NCBI RefSeq assembly: GCF_963576615.1
Contig: NC_088714.1
Span: 65,294,667 to 65,358,666 of the forward strand
Reading direction: 5' to 3'
Length of the DNA: 64,000 bases
DNA from: Watersipora subatra
Taxonomy: Eukaryota; Bryozoa; Gymnolaemata; Cheilostomatida; Watersiporidae
Of the stretch, positions 25,855-38,375 are shown piece by piece; within the stretch, counting starts at the first letter, position 1, and every line of letters begins with the position of its first letter. The position numbers and the translations under genes were made by a program. The notes under the pieces were generated by a model. That model did no database searches. It saw only the letters and a list, made by a program, of their open reading frames with translations, and was not told the origin of the DNA.

Positions 25855-26218
25855 TTTCCGTTGTTTCACTCGTGCCATTCTTGCTATATGGAAATTCAGA
25901 GCATGAAATGTGATCCTTTAGTGCAAGGATTTCATATCAAGTCTCAAGTGATCTGGAAGCAATAGATTTGTAGGGTGTAACAATTGATTGTAACGGCTAA
26001 AAATATTAACTGATCTGTCTTGAAAGGTATGGGATTTTTAATAACTAGTAGAAAAGTTCAACATAGTAGCAATAAGAACAGCTCATACATAATAAAATAT
26101 TTACCTAATAAATTACAGACAAGATGCAGAACAAGCACTTTGTAGCATGTGCTTTGATACTGAGCTAAGGAATTAACAAAATTCAATCGAGAGTGCCTAT
26201 GTTAAGTTAATCATCAGG

Positions 26219-26377
26219 TTACAAAAGTGGGCAAAAATCTTCAAAGCCCTCCGGATCAACAACAGAAGGTGTTTCAGGGAGGAGTATACAATCATCCGTG
26301 GCTTCCATCTCCGCGAACGAGGAGAATGTGGGGTTGTGTGTGACAGGCCAAGTGTCATCTGGACCAAGACCACCAAT
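26219..26377 (-). CDS. BIRC6: Copy A terminal exon
   Basis: Encodes [10 protein letters not shown], then a variable acidic tail ending EDFCPLL and TAA. The matching copy B exon (47910-48077) shares [11 protein letters not shown] and ILxPETPSVV but differs elsewhere and is three residues longer. Confidence 0.85.
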   Translation of the reverse strand: MGGLGPDDTWPVTHNPTFSSFAEMEATDDCILLPETPSVVDPEGFEDFCPLL

Positions 26378-26518
26378 CTGTAGGCAGTGAAGCAGCGCAA
26401 GGTTGTTCGTACAAAAAATAGCAGCAATTGGATGATACAAGAGAGAGCAGCAAAGATAAACTAGTGATATGAATGCATGGTCAAAGATGAAAAAGATGTC
26501 CTTAGCAATACGACATAC

Positions 26519-27769
26519 ACTGTACATAGTCTCAGTCCTGACCACATATAGCAATCTTACATACACTGTATATAGTCTCAGTCTTGACTACATATAGCAA
26601 TCCTACATACAGTGTACATAGTCTCAAACCTGATTACATATAACCAATGATATACAGCCCCCCAAGGATAGCCGACGGCTATCATGTGGCCGGGGCTTGA
26701 TGATCGAGCTCTGTTGGGATGAACCCGAACACGGCGCTCGAACAAACAAATATGCTGAATAAAGCCCCTTGTAAATTTACAAATATTATGAACTATAAGG
26801 GTTATTCTACTGATCCGTTGATTTCATTTTGTTGTCAAACAAATATAGAATTCCAATATTGTCACCGTTATGATCAGCCAGTTGCCATTTACAAGTATTT
26901 GTAATATTAATAGTCATATCGTAAAATAGCCCAAATTCGGTTTCATATTTAGGTTTTGAGTATGAAAACTACGCTGCACAGCTTTGCCTGCTGTCCCATC
27001 TTATTGGTTAGGTAAAACAATGTGACAACGATGAAAGACTTTGACATTTTATATTAGGGGTGGCAAAATATTAATCAAAAATTAGGAAAAAGGCCGCTGT
27101 TCGGGTAATTTTGAGTAAATTATATTCAACTTTAAGCATATGCTACGACCTTTATCAATTTCAAAATTAGCAAAAGTAGGTAATTTGAAATGTTTTATTT
27201 TGCATGGATCCATTATTTTGGTTAGGTATTACCCCTACATTGTAGAAATTCCAGGTTTGCTATTGTGACCTGTGGGGTCTACTGACTGAATGAATGAGCT
27301 AATGAAGCGATAACAGTGAGTCGGGTTTTCCAAAACCTAACAAGGCAACGCAACCACCCTGCGAGAATTGTGTTAGCTCCGAAACCCAGGCTATCACAAT
27401 CCTAACAGAGAAGGATCATTAAACCCCGCCCATATGATAGCCATCGCCTGTCCTTGGGGGGCTGTATATCATTGATGTAAAAAACCTGCATACACTGTTC
27501 ATAGCCTCAGTCCTGACTACATATAGTAATCCTACATACACTGTTCATAGCCTCAGTCCTGACTACATATAACAATCCTACATACACTGTACATAGTCTC
27601 AGTCTGGATTACATATAGCAATCCTGCATACACTGTTCATAGTCTCAGTCCGGATTACATATAACAATCCTACATACACTGTACATAGTCTCAGTCCTGA
27701 CTACGTATAACAATCCTACATACACTTTACATAGTCTCAAACCTGACTACATATAGCAATACTACATAC
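26519..27769. repeat. 46-bp intronic minisatellite of copy A, split by a MITE
   Basis: Units of 46 bases contain ACACTGTTCATAGCCTCAGT and CCTGACTACATATAGCAATC. They occupy about 26519-26644 and 27475-27769, with the 830-bp MITE between. CTGTTCATAG recurs at 27495 and 27541. The right edge overlaps the splice donor of exon 27770-27970, whose donor is itself within a repeat-like ACATACACTGTTA. Confidence 0.85.
26645..27474. mobile_element. 830-bp MITE with CAATGATATACAGCCCCCC ends
   Basis: Terminal repeats of about 50 bases start CAATGATATACAGCCCCCCA on both strands and include AAGGAYAGSCGAYGGCTATC. No transposase. Related short copies occur at 4900-4941 and 52026-52092. It interrupts the 46-bp minisatellite in the last intron of copy A. 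The target duplication is ambiguous because the ends merge with the host repeat. Confidence 0.8.
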
Positions 27770-29106
27770 ACTGTTAGTGGCTGAAGGAGTTGAGCCTATG
27801 GAAATATCATGTGTCAGAGATTCCATCATGCCCTCTACACCAAAGGTTGAAGGAGTTGGTGCAGTTGGCTCCATAGAAGAACCTGTTATGTCCAAATCTA
27901 TGGATGATTCAGAGAAGCCATCTGGAGGCTTCATCGCCTGCAGCTCTGTTACCAGCTGCTGAAGGTGTTTCTGCAAGATATGCAACAAGATTGAGCATTA
28001 ATTACTGTTTTCCTTTAAAATGCTCTTTTTGTTCACTCAACTTTTACTAATGTAGAATTCGAGCTTAAGGAGAAATGGTATTTGATTACCAAACACAAAG
28101 GAATGATGAGAAATTTTGATGATTCATGAAAGTACAGTTCTATTAGAATTAGAAAAGCTCTATGGTAACATGTACATACATAATCAAAGTCTGATAATAC
28201 TAGCCTTAGTCGAGTTCTTTGCACTGCTATGTTTCACTAAAATAAAAGTTATAAAACAGTTAAAAACAAAATAATAAAAATACAAAAATAGTTCATGTTT
28301 TTAACATAAATTAAAATACAAAAATTCAATTTTAAAGTAGTTAATTATCAAAAAGGTTTATCTGACATGCTGCACAAAAACTCCCAACTTATGCTTGTGG
28401 CTTTTTATATAGATGTACAGTATATTACATAAGAGAGTGTCTTGATCCATCCAAGTAGTCATTTATGTGAAGGCTTGTTGACGTCATCATTTAAGTAAAT
28501 GTTGGAGAACATGGCATACTCAGCTAGCATACACTAGATGTGAATAAAATTGAATCAAGGTTGTATTAACCAACTGTTTTCACTCAGCATAATTGTATCG
28601 GTTCTTTCTTAACCGATATAGACCGACATTTTCATTTTGAAGCAATGCATCAGCCATGCGTTGTCCGGCGCAAGTGACTCATTTAAACTCTTTTGACTCC
28701 ACCTAAAAATTGTTTAAGAGAAGATTTGGCTTGACGGTGATTATATGATTATATTGAATTTGCTGTAAAAGTGGCTTATGAACTCGATCTACTTATGTTT
28801 TTATCTACTTATGTTGTTCATACAATATACAGGTTTCTGTCAGACGATTGTGTGAATTAATTCCCCTTTGACACCTCTACACACCACTAAAATCAAGGCC
28901 AGAGTGCAAATTATGTCGAACAACTCTAATAATGTACGAGTTGCAATGTGAAGTAAAATAACTAGAAAACAACAACACCATGAAACAGAAGATCTGCAAC
29001 TCCGCAGCAATACTGTATGTGATACATATGAACCTTGCTATTGTCTACGATTTATACAACAAACAGCATGACCAGGGCTGTTTTGTTTGAGTGTAAATTG
29101 GCATAC

Positions 29107-31277
29107 TTTGAGTAGGGCTGTGTTATGTGATATTTTCTTGAAATGTTTGGTTTGCTCTCCAGTTTCTTGGTCAGATTTTTTTCCTTGCTCATTTACCCAT
29201 TGTTCTACCTGCTCCTTTATTTCCTTTCGTTTCAACCAAAAGTGTTTCTCAATAACCTGTAATCAATTTCACATGATTCGGTTGACATCTAAGGATAAAC
29301 AGCCCTCACACTAAGCCGGCGATAGCTTTGAGTGACAACTACAATCACACTTGAATGGCTGACCTCTTTGAAGCAAGGTGAAGGATTCTTCAGCATTTCG
29401 AGCATTGCAAACTTTACCGTCGCCTGTCTGATATTGCTGTCATACAACCTGCAGTTGGCTTCACCTGCTGTCGTCCCACGCATTCGCTCATAGTCTGGCT
29501 CATTGAAATAAGGCTCAGCCACTAAGATGAGAGATTGGATAGACACGAGCACCTATTAACAAAGCAAGAGAAAGTAGAACAAGTGACTAGATGGGAACAA
29601 GCACCTGTCAGCAAAACAAGGGAAACTAGGATAAGTGACTAGATGGATACAAGCACCTGTCGGCAGAGCAAGGGAGACTAGGATAGGTGACTAGATTGAT
29701 ACAAGCACTTGTCAACAGTGTGAGAGACTTGCATAAGTTGCTAGATGGATACAAGCACCTGTCGGCAGAGCAAGGGAGACTAGGATAGGCGACTAGATAG
29801 ATACAAGCACTTGTCAACAGTGTGAGAGACTTGCATAAGTTGCTAGATGGAGAGAAGCACCTGTCAACACAGCAAGGGAGACTAGGATAGGTGACTAGAT
29901 AGATACAAGCACTTGTCAACAGTGTGAGAGACTTGCATAAGTTGCTAGATGGATACAAGCACCTGTCAACACAGCAAGGGAGACTAGGATAGGTGACTAG
30001 ATAGATACAAGCACTTGTCAACAGTGTGAGAGACTTGCATAAGTTGCTAGATGGCGAGAAGCACCTGTCAACACAGCAAGGGAGACTAGGATAGGTGACT
30101 AGATAGATACAAGCACTTGTCAACAGTGTGAGAGACTTGCATAAGTTGCTAGATGGAGAGAAGCACCTGTTAACACAGCAAGGGAGACTAGGATAGGTGA
30201 CTAGATAGATACAAGCACTTGTCAACAGTGTGAGAGACTTGCATAAGTTGCTAGATGGAGAGAAGCACCTGTCAACACAGCAAGGGAGACTAGGATAGGT
30301 GACTAGATAGATACAAGCACTTGTCAACAGTGTGAGAGACTTGCATAAGTTGCTAGATGGAGAGAAGCACCTGTCAACACAGCAAGGGAGACTAGGATAG
30401 GTGACTAGATAGATACAAGCACTTGTCAACAGTGTGAGAGACTTGCATAAGTTGCTAGATGGAGAGAAGCACCTGTCAACACAGCAAAGGAAACTAGGAT
30501 AAGTGACTAGTTTGAGACAAGCACCTGTCAATAAAGCAAGTGAGACTGCCAAAAGAGCCTACCTGGAGAAAGCTTGAGATTTGAGCATTCCACTTCTCCT
30601 CCGGTCTTCCGTGCCATGTGTTGAGTACACTCAGACAGACACTACCCTCATTGTACAAGTTAGGATTAAATCGAACCTGGAAAATGTGTAATGCAATGAC
30701 CTTTGCTCCAAACTGAATACATTTGCAAAATGTAATGTTTCTCACAAAGGAGTGGTTTTCGCATTTCTAAGCTGTGGATAGAGTTGCACAACCAAAGTTG
30801 ATATACCTGTTGAAGCTCTGATTACCAATGGTACCAAGACCAAGTAGGCTTACCTTGTGATTGCCGGTCGTTTGGAGGTTAATAAGCGGAGGAGATGTTG
30901 GATAATCACTCGGAAAGAAAACGTCAAACTCGAAGCAGCCATTCATATAAGGCGTGTCAGATGGCCCAGTGATCAACACCTAAAATACAGATGCTCTACC
31001 ATGAGAAGAGACTTAACACCTACGCGTCATGCTTAAGACTGAGAAACACCAACCTTCATCACATCCATACGCTCCTCATCACATCGCACAAACACTGAAC
31101 TACTTCCACTCAAAGGGAGACTGGTGTTCAAAGTGACGACTTCCAGGGCTAGACGTCTTGTTCTCGTATTATTTCCTGACGAAAGCATAGAATCTTGCTG
31201 CACTAACTTCTCATAGTGGTGGTGATAGAGAAAACGCACGCTGCCTCCTGGCATTGTTTCCAAAAATTTGAAAGTGT
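29107..31277 (-). CDS. BIRC6: UBC (E2) module of BIRC6 copy A
   Basis: Five exons, intact and in phase: 31054-31277 ([13 protein letters not shown]), 30854-30979 ([20 protein letters not shown]), 30563-30676 ([20 protein letters not shown], with the catalytic cysteine), 29364-29552 ([20 protein letters not shown]) and 29107-29256 ([20 protein letters not shown]). The module would transfer ubiquitin from E1 to substrates such as SMAC and caspases in the full protein. Relative to copy B it carries changes at otherwise conserved positions (NEGS for NDGK, PDYERM for PGYERS, RLYD for REYD). Confidence 0.88.
29640..30545. repeat. 102-bp intronic minisatellite of copy A, about 8-9 units
   Basis: Units are 102 bases (landmarks TGTGAGAGAC at 29719, 29821, 29923 and 30025), each built of two related halves of about 51 bases (CACCTGTCAACACAGCAAGG / CACTTGTCAACAGTGTGAGA). 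As 102 is 34 codons, the minus strand stays open for 308 codons; this is a repeat artefact within an intron between two UBC exons. Copy B has only about five diverged half-units here (54832-55070). Confidence 0.92.
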
Positions 31278-32097
31278 CTGCAAGCAATATGTAGTATGTC
31301 CGTTTTGCTCAATTATACCAGGGAATTTACAATCTTGCTCAACTGAACAAATAACCATTCACGCAAAATCCCTACACAAGAGTCTATAGTTTCTTTTATT
31401 AGCACAACCACCATCAAGTCAACTTACCAAACTGCAACTCTTTAAATATGCTTTCGTATGTCTCGGTAGTTGAGAGAGGAAGAGGAACTGAAGTGCCTGA
31501 TTGGCTGGCTGGTGAGAGCACAGCCTGTCTTTGCTTGGACAAACGTACAGATTTAGAAACGACCTTCTGGGTGTTGGCCAATATTAGAGCGAGTTCATCA
31601 AGTGAGTTGGCTTGGTCTTCCTCCTCTGATGACTCGGCAAAGCTCTTCTCTCGGTTTGTTTGTGAAGCAGTCGACCTGCAAGTAACTTGCTGAAACTAGG
31701 TGTCAAGAAGTGCATTTATAGCTATGAAATATTATTCACAATTTTTCACTATAAATAGCAACCAATGAGTACAGGATACAAAATGAATGAGAAACATACT
31801 TAGGGCACCGCTGGTAGGCGGCTACACACTTAGCCATGCTCGCTGTCAATGACGCTAAAGTGCTTGAGTCAGACTCGGTGACTGTTTCTTCAAGCAAAGG
31901 TACAAACTCCTGACTAAATGACAATGCCCTAAGTATCTTGTAGACAGATTTGTATAGAGGAATGTGTCTGGACATGTCGAGCACTGCAAAAGTACATGTT
32001 CAAAAACTTTACGGATGTAAAGCACAAACAGTTAAAAACAAGGGCACAATTCGAAACTTGATAGTGCATTTTTCAAGTAAATCAAGAGAACAGTTTA

Positions 32098-32220
32098 CAG
32101 TAGACCCTCCTATAATGTAAATCTCCTATAACATAAATTCGACATAACAAAAGAAGTCATGTAAAGTTTTTGCTTCACATAACTTAAGAAATTGGATATA
32201 ACATGAAGTAACAAGTCTGT
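32098..32220. repeat. Possible pogo/Tigger-like transposon end
   Basis: CAGTAGACCCTCCTATAATG followed by CTCCTATAACATAAATTCGAC resembles the start of Tigger-type terminal repeats. No matching opposite end was found in the intron, so the call is tentative. Confidence 0.3.
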
Positions 32221-35200
32221 GAAGCTCTTTAATTTAATTTGAATGACATATAATAATCATAAAATACTCATTATTATTACGAATAGTATTATAATCTCCT
32301 AATTAGCCTTCCCACTATTGTTTTAACGACATATAGACATCTGTTATACATACTAGTACATATCCGTAAGCATGCCATGAGAGATTGTCAAGTGTGCCGT
32401 TAACAAGTAGCTGCAGATTTAGTCAAAATACTTGAAGGCAGTCGATTGGTACAGGTGTAAGAATGTCAGTCTACCAACCCAAATGTCACTAATTCAACTC
32501 TAATGGAAGTCAGTCTTTTATCCTAAAATGTAACCCTGGCTTTTGAAAAATAGATGGGCAGGCTGACAACGCTCTCACATTGGTAAATAAATTTTTTACT
32601 TCAGATGAGATATGGTGTTTAAATTAGGTTAAAATTACTGAAGGGCCAAGAGGTGCAGACAATATATTTAAAGATGATGCTAGGAGAAAGTCAAACTATA
32701 ATTCCACCTATGCCAACGTATAATGTGTGAAAGCAGCTGAAGCTTTGATTACAAATGTCTGTACTTTTCAAGTAATTTTGTACTGCACAAATGACTTAGA
32801 TCTCTATTAGTAAATACTGGTCAGCATCTGTACTCTGTCTGTGTGCAAGCCATGACCGACGTGTGAGGGTTACATGCGCTCGTCTCGCACTGTAAGGCAA
32901 CAAAGTAGTAGTAAAATCCATAAAATTTGTGTGAACTTCTTCCTTCAGAGATTGATGATGTCCGCTTAGCGGAGGCTGTGGGGATTTTTAATAGTATTGT
33001 TGCGCAAAGAGTGGCGTTGTGATCGCGGCTGGACATATATGAATGTCCAGTTGTAGTGCAACGTCGACGACTGAGGACCTGCCCAGAAGCAAAGAGCAAT
33101 TAATGGTTGTATGTCATTCTTGTCAAAGTTCGTATTCATGTTGTGAATTGAATCACAACCTGTTTGCAGGTCAGGCGTCCTAGACTGCTAGGCCATGGCT
33201 GTTTTCCTACAACCGCTTCTCTCCTTTAAATGTTACCTACAGGGTACTGAGCAAACTATGTAAGCTTCATGATCTGCCTAACTCACAAGGATATTGCGAT
33301 ATTAGTACCTGAATCATTCCGAAGGTAGGAAGCTATTGCAGGCAAAAGACATGAATCGCTGAGTCTTTGGTAAAGCTCAGCAGGAAGGACAGTTTTGTGC
33401 GACTCAACCTGTAAGTTGTCATCAGGGTTGATGAATGCAGAGATGATGTCAAGCATGCATCTCACGTTTTCTTCTTCGTCCCGTAGTTTTAACAGTAGCT
33501 AAGAAAGCAGGTTTAATAGAATTACCAAGAGTTACGTATGTTGTAAAGTATTTAATAAAGTTATCAGCAGCTGTGAGTTGTCCTACTAAATGTTTGATAA
33601 AAGTAGCAAGCTTATGAGCTGCGACACGAAAATACATCATTGCTGTTTCAATGTTACTCTCAAGATAGAAAGAAGATGAGGAAGGGAGTTAACATTTTAT
33701 TTGTTTTGGCAGCATTTAATATTGGCATGAGTCTTGTTCAATCAGTGGCAGACAGCCTAAGTGTAGCTAAGCATCAAACCTGCTCAAAATCCCGACTAGG
33801 AAAGGCGGAGCCAGTCCCAAAGCCTGTTCCCTTTGGCCAGTACAGTTTATCAGCGGTTACATCCATGCCAGTACTTTTTGGTTCAGCTGGTATCGCCTTT
33901 GACTCGCTGCCAGCTACCTGGTGGGCCATCTGCTAGTATGACATGCACAGATAATGCACGAATATTGCTACAAACAAGACTTTGAAAACCAAGAAAGTGA
34001 GTTAGGGCCAGATAGTATTCCAATCTGCTTACACTATTGTCTATCAGCTGAATAGACTCTCTCACTAAATAATTAGACACACCTACCAACTGATTCGGCA
34101 TGGTAACTGACCAGCTGTATATGTTGATCAAATGACTATATATGCCTCCTACTGACTAGACACTCACCCAATGATTAGAGATCCCTACCTATTGGCACAG
34201 GCTAGATGCTGACTAGCCACAGCCACTGATTGATTAAGCACTCCAGCTGACTGACTGAACGTGTTTACTGTTTGACTGTACATGTTCACTGAGGTCTATT
34301 ACCTTACCAGTAGATATAAAAAGGACTCACCTGAGCAGCCATTTCTGTAAGGTGATCATGTTGGGAACTGGTCGATGCTCGCTGCCGAGGGGAATGATGA
34401 CCGAGGGAGGAGAGACAAGTGAGGACAAGTTGAAGCACTCCGATCTCCATGCTACAACGTCTCAACATGAGCCCATCATCTGTGGTGAGGGGGCTTGACT
34501 CATATAGGAGCTGCAAACACCGTTGTATGAAGAAGCAAGCAGAAAAACTAAAATGCAGTTTTTGCAGCTGAGGCTGTACCATGCCAGAGGTTTTTGATGA
34601 AAAGAAATAACTTCTTGCGGGCCGAGCGGGTCTAACCTGTACATGGAGACTGCTCTACGGAGTCAAACTACTAGAAACCTCAAATCAGTGTTTCCCATAG
34701 CAACATTCACTCACGATGTAAAAGTTCTGAAGATAGTTTGACAGTTGTGCTGAAGTTTAATTGGCAAAAATGCAAAACCATAAGCTCCTGAAACTCCTCA
34801 CATTTGATAAAATCAATCTAAAAAGAAAGACAATCACCGAATATTCAAACAATTTTTAGCGATGTTCCCTAATTCCATCAGTAATATTACACAATATAAG
34901 ATAATGTGATATATAATGTGTGAGGAATAGAGTTACTTGCTCGACATTGATAGAAGAAATGCAGACATACTATGGATCTAAGCCAATCATATAATGGCAG
35001 AGGGAAGAAACCTGGGCAAAAGCCAGTTTAGCCATACCTTTAGATTGGTGAAAGGCAAGGTAGGTAGCATGCTCGCGACAGAAGAAGCCAGAATTGACAC
35101 TCCCTCTTCATCGTCATGTACTCCTAGCACCAGGCGGAGCAAGCACTTGGCACTCGTTCTCGACTTTATCAGCATCTCCGCATAGCCTGCCAATCTTAGG

Positions 35201-35755
35201 AATAGCCCAAAAGCTACGAGTGAGTGCGGAGGAATTGTGGTCACACCCGTGGCCGTCTTTTTTGTGTTTTCATGTTTTCCTTCAGCTGTCATTGTACTAG
35301 TCTCATACTAGAAAGAGAAAAATGGTTAAAATGTATTAAGCTGAAAATATGGCTTCATAAAAAATAGAAGACGACACTAAACACTTACCTGGAGAGGTCC
35401 AAGAGGCATGTATTGGTCCTCTGTAGCATATTCATAGTATTGGTCATATACGTCTAGGTCCTCTGCATAAAGTCCTGAGAAGGGGCTAGCTTCATTAGAC
35501 TGTGTAATCTCTTGGTAAATAAGAGGAAGGTGCTTCGCCATAAGAGTCAAACCTCCCATTCCTAAAATACATGCCAATGTTTCTGCACACACACGGTTGG
35601 CCATATTAAAAAGAGTATTTGCCATAATCATTGCTCCATGCCCAGATACAACAACTACAGCAAAAGCATTACCCATGTGTGGTGGAAGCAAGCCGAGCAA
35701 GTGGGCTGGGTTCACCTACAATTAGCCTGCAGGCTAAGCCATCACAAACCGCCGC

Positions 35756-36537
35756 CAGAGCCGTATAGCTTCACAGAGTCCCGCATCAAAAACCGGAAAC
35801 AAAAACGCTTGATTCCAAACAAACCCGATTGACATACTGATATTTAATAGAATATACTTACCTCACTCTCAACATCTCACTTTTTTGCATTTACATTACT
35901 TTATTACAAAAAGATCATTTGTAGTTTCTAGTAGGGAATTTTTTCTTTTTTCAAATGGTGTATAATACAACAATCAATTTCAGAACGACCGCCAATAAAA
36001 GTAATTTTTGTTGGTTAGTGTTGCAGCCTGTCCATTATAACTTACATAAAAAAAATTGGTGGGCATGGCTTGTTTGTTTGGAGCCATTCAAGCTCTAATA
36101 TACGCTTCTGTTAGTCGCGAAACTCTGAATTTATACAGATCTGTACTGTTAGAGTCGTATAGCTCTGCAAAGGCTCGCGACTAAAAAAACGGAAACAAAA
36201 ACGCCTGTTTTCAAGCAAACCCGATCGGTATACTGATCTCTAATGGAATATTCATACCTCGCTCCTCAAACCACTATATTTTGCATTGATTTTACGTTTT
36301 TACAAAAACCTTATTAGTAGCTTTTTGTAGGAAATTTTGTTTTTTTTCAAATGGTGTATGATACAACAATCATTTTTAAAGCGGCCGCCAATGGGAGTAA
36401 TTTTTGTTTATTAATGTTGCGGCCTCTTCATTATAACTTATATAGAAATAGTAGGCGTGGCCTGTTTGTTTAGATTCGAGCGAGCTCTCGTATACGCTTC
36501 TGTTGGTCGCGGGACTCTGTGAAACTATGCGGCTCTG
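35756..36537. mobile_element. Dimeric MITE with CAGAGCCGTATAGCTTCACA ends
   Basis: The ends CAGAGCCGTATAGCTTCACA and, reversed, CAGAGCCGCATAGTTTCACA are inverted repeats. Flanking octamers ACCGCCGC and ACCGCCTC differ at one base, fitting an 8-bp hAT-type duplication. The interior is two diverged head-to-tail units of about 370-400 bases (each with CAAATGGTGTATRATACAAC and TAATTTTTGTT). A single inverted unit is at 43985-44330. It lies in a copy A intron about 195 bases upstream of exon 35389-35561. Confidence 0.78.
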
Positions 36538-36743
36538 ACCGCCTCATGTAGGCTACATATGCACGACCAACTAAGCAAGAAGCTATTGGCCAACTGGCTA
36601 ACGCACGGTCATCACAGCGAAACATTGCCATTACATATGCACAATCAGCCGAGCTTGAAGAGGGAGGAGCCTACCACAAAACCAATGGTATAAAAGGCGC
36701 ATGCATTGATCGAGTTCAGTGCAGCGATGTTCATAACTGTACT

Positions 36744-36870
36744 ATGTCATAATATATTTGCGTACAAATGTACATAAATATATTATGACATATATATAGT
36801 GGTTGTAGCAATCATACGATACATGTATTTGTGTACAAATATATGTATTCGAAGATTGCTACAGCCACTT
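36744..36870. repeat. Two adjacent hairpins
   Basis: ATGTCATAATATATTT pairs with AAATATATTATGACAT (36744-36791), and TAGTGGTTGTAGCAATC pairs imperfectly with GATTGCTACAGCCACTT (36797-36870). They may be ends of a small degraded element in a copy A intron. Confidence 0.55.
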
Positions 36871-36999
36871 ATTACACAGGCGCTCCTAGAGTTGGTGGCG
36901 ATATGTAAAGTGTTTAGACATCTTCTCAAGCTGAGTTGGGAAGTAGGTTTTTCACATGTGTATGCAAGCTGTTTCAAAATTTAAAAGGCTTAATGTTAC

Positions 37000-37062
37000 C
37001 TCTTGGAACAGGAAGCTAGTCATAAGTACCAACAGCCATCAGCAACCCCAACCAGCTGCAGA
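37000..37062 (-). pseudogene. Copy A 63-base exon with in-frame stop
   Basis: Acceptor CATTCAG and donor GTAACA fit the phase-1 ends of both neighbouring exons. With those phases it reads LGLLMAVGTYD, TAG (37016-37018), LPVPRG and continues MGGLTLMAKHLP in the next exon. The residues on both sides of the stop look like a normal exon, so one substitution could have produced the stop. Confidence 0.65.
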
Positions 37063-37481
37063 CTGAATGCTGGGTAAAGGCAAAAACCTAACCTGTGAAG
37101 ACTTGCAGAGAAGAACCAATTTGAGTAGAAAGAGTGTGAGCTGTGGTGCCTGATGGTCCGGTGTATAACTGCAGATCAATAGACCATGAACCAGCGGGAA
37201 GACCTCTTTCAACAAAAGATGCTAACACTTCCCCAACTGTGACTGTATTCGCAAGAGGTGTAGCTACAATAAGTCCACACAGACCGAGTTTATGATGATG
37301 GAGAATATGACAAATAAAAGTTTCGTGAAAATGTGACCAAGCGCGCTTCTGCAAAAAACCATGACTAAACATACAAGCGGTACCAGAAACTGCGTAGCTC
37401 TAAGGGCACCGCAAAAGCAAGAAGAAAGATAAGAAGATAGAATGAAAGAACAATTACTATAGCTGTAGCATGCAATGTTAA

Positions 37482-38375
37482 AGGTTGACTTGCAACAAAA
37501 TTCACATTACAGTTATTTGGTATCAAAATATTCACTATGTCTTACTCTGTTGTGTTGTAGGTGCAAAATATCTGGAAATGTGATTGCAAGCTCTTAAAAG
37601 CTCAAAACGAACAGTTAACGCTGCCATCACGAGACCGCCGTAGATTAAAATCTTTCCAAAACAGCTCAAATGGGATGTAGTTGTACAAGATGGCTGCTGT
37701 TTATACCTTCACGCAACCTCATTCGTCGAAATATTTTCACAAATATACTTCATGCATTCAATAAAACCATGTCTGTTGTTCTTACGCATCGATTTCATTG
37801 TTATTGTAAAGCTGTCACTTTCAGCACTGATATCGTATAACCTACCGTGAAAATTTGTTTAATTTTTTAATCTTAGTTCAAAGGAGTACATATCATTGTC
37901 TGATAAACACGACGAGCCTGTTGGTCACCTGTGATAATCGAAAAATGCTGCAAAAATTATTCGCGAAGTATGGGTGACATGATCAGATTACGACTAGACG
38001 ATTAGACCAAGCCGAAACAAAACTGTAAACTAGCGAGCATCTATATTTGATATGGTGTCTTTGGTAAAACCCGAAGTGTTTGTCATTAACTAGTGCTATG
38101 AGAAGTTTTATATTGAGTCTTTCATTGGCCTTTCAATTTACATGAGAACATCACGTAACAAAACAATAGCCAAATGTAATGACTACGTCGGAGAAATAAA
38201 CTGATTTCAATCTACGGTGGTTTCATTATGGCGGCGATTAACTGTTCGTTTTTGAGCTTTTAAGAGCTTGTAATCACATTTCCACATATTTTGCACCTGC
38301 AACACAGCAGAGCGAAACATGGTGAATCTTTTGATACCAAATAACTGTAATGTGAATTTTGTTTCAAGTCAACCT
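37482..38375. mobile_element. TTAA-flanked MITE with AGGTTGACTTG ends, copy 2
   Basis: Same family as 20168-21040: AGGTTGACTTGCAACAAAAT at the left, CAAGTCAACCT at the right and TTAA on each side (37478-37481, 38376-38379). The copies align end to end but differ by many substitutions, so they are not recent sisters. It lies in a copy A intron. Confidence 0.82.

Noticed and set aside
29626..30552. 308-codon minus-strand ORF with 34-residue repeats
   Set aside because: It is the intronic 102-bp minisatellite of copy A lying between two spliced UBC exons.
32821..33099. 92-codon minus-strand ORF
   Set aside because: It is in a copy A intron; the homologous copy B intron aligns loosely but does not keep the frame.
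35562..35715. Upstream extension of the copy A exon (frame starting MNPAHLLG)
   Set aside because: An acceptor TTTTAG before GAATGGGAGG at 35561 gives the correct phase with the preceding exon; the longer form would break phase.
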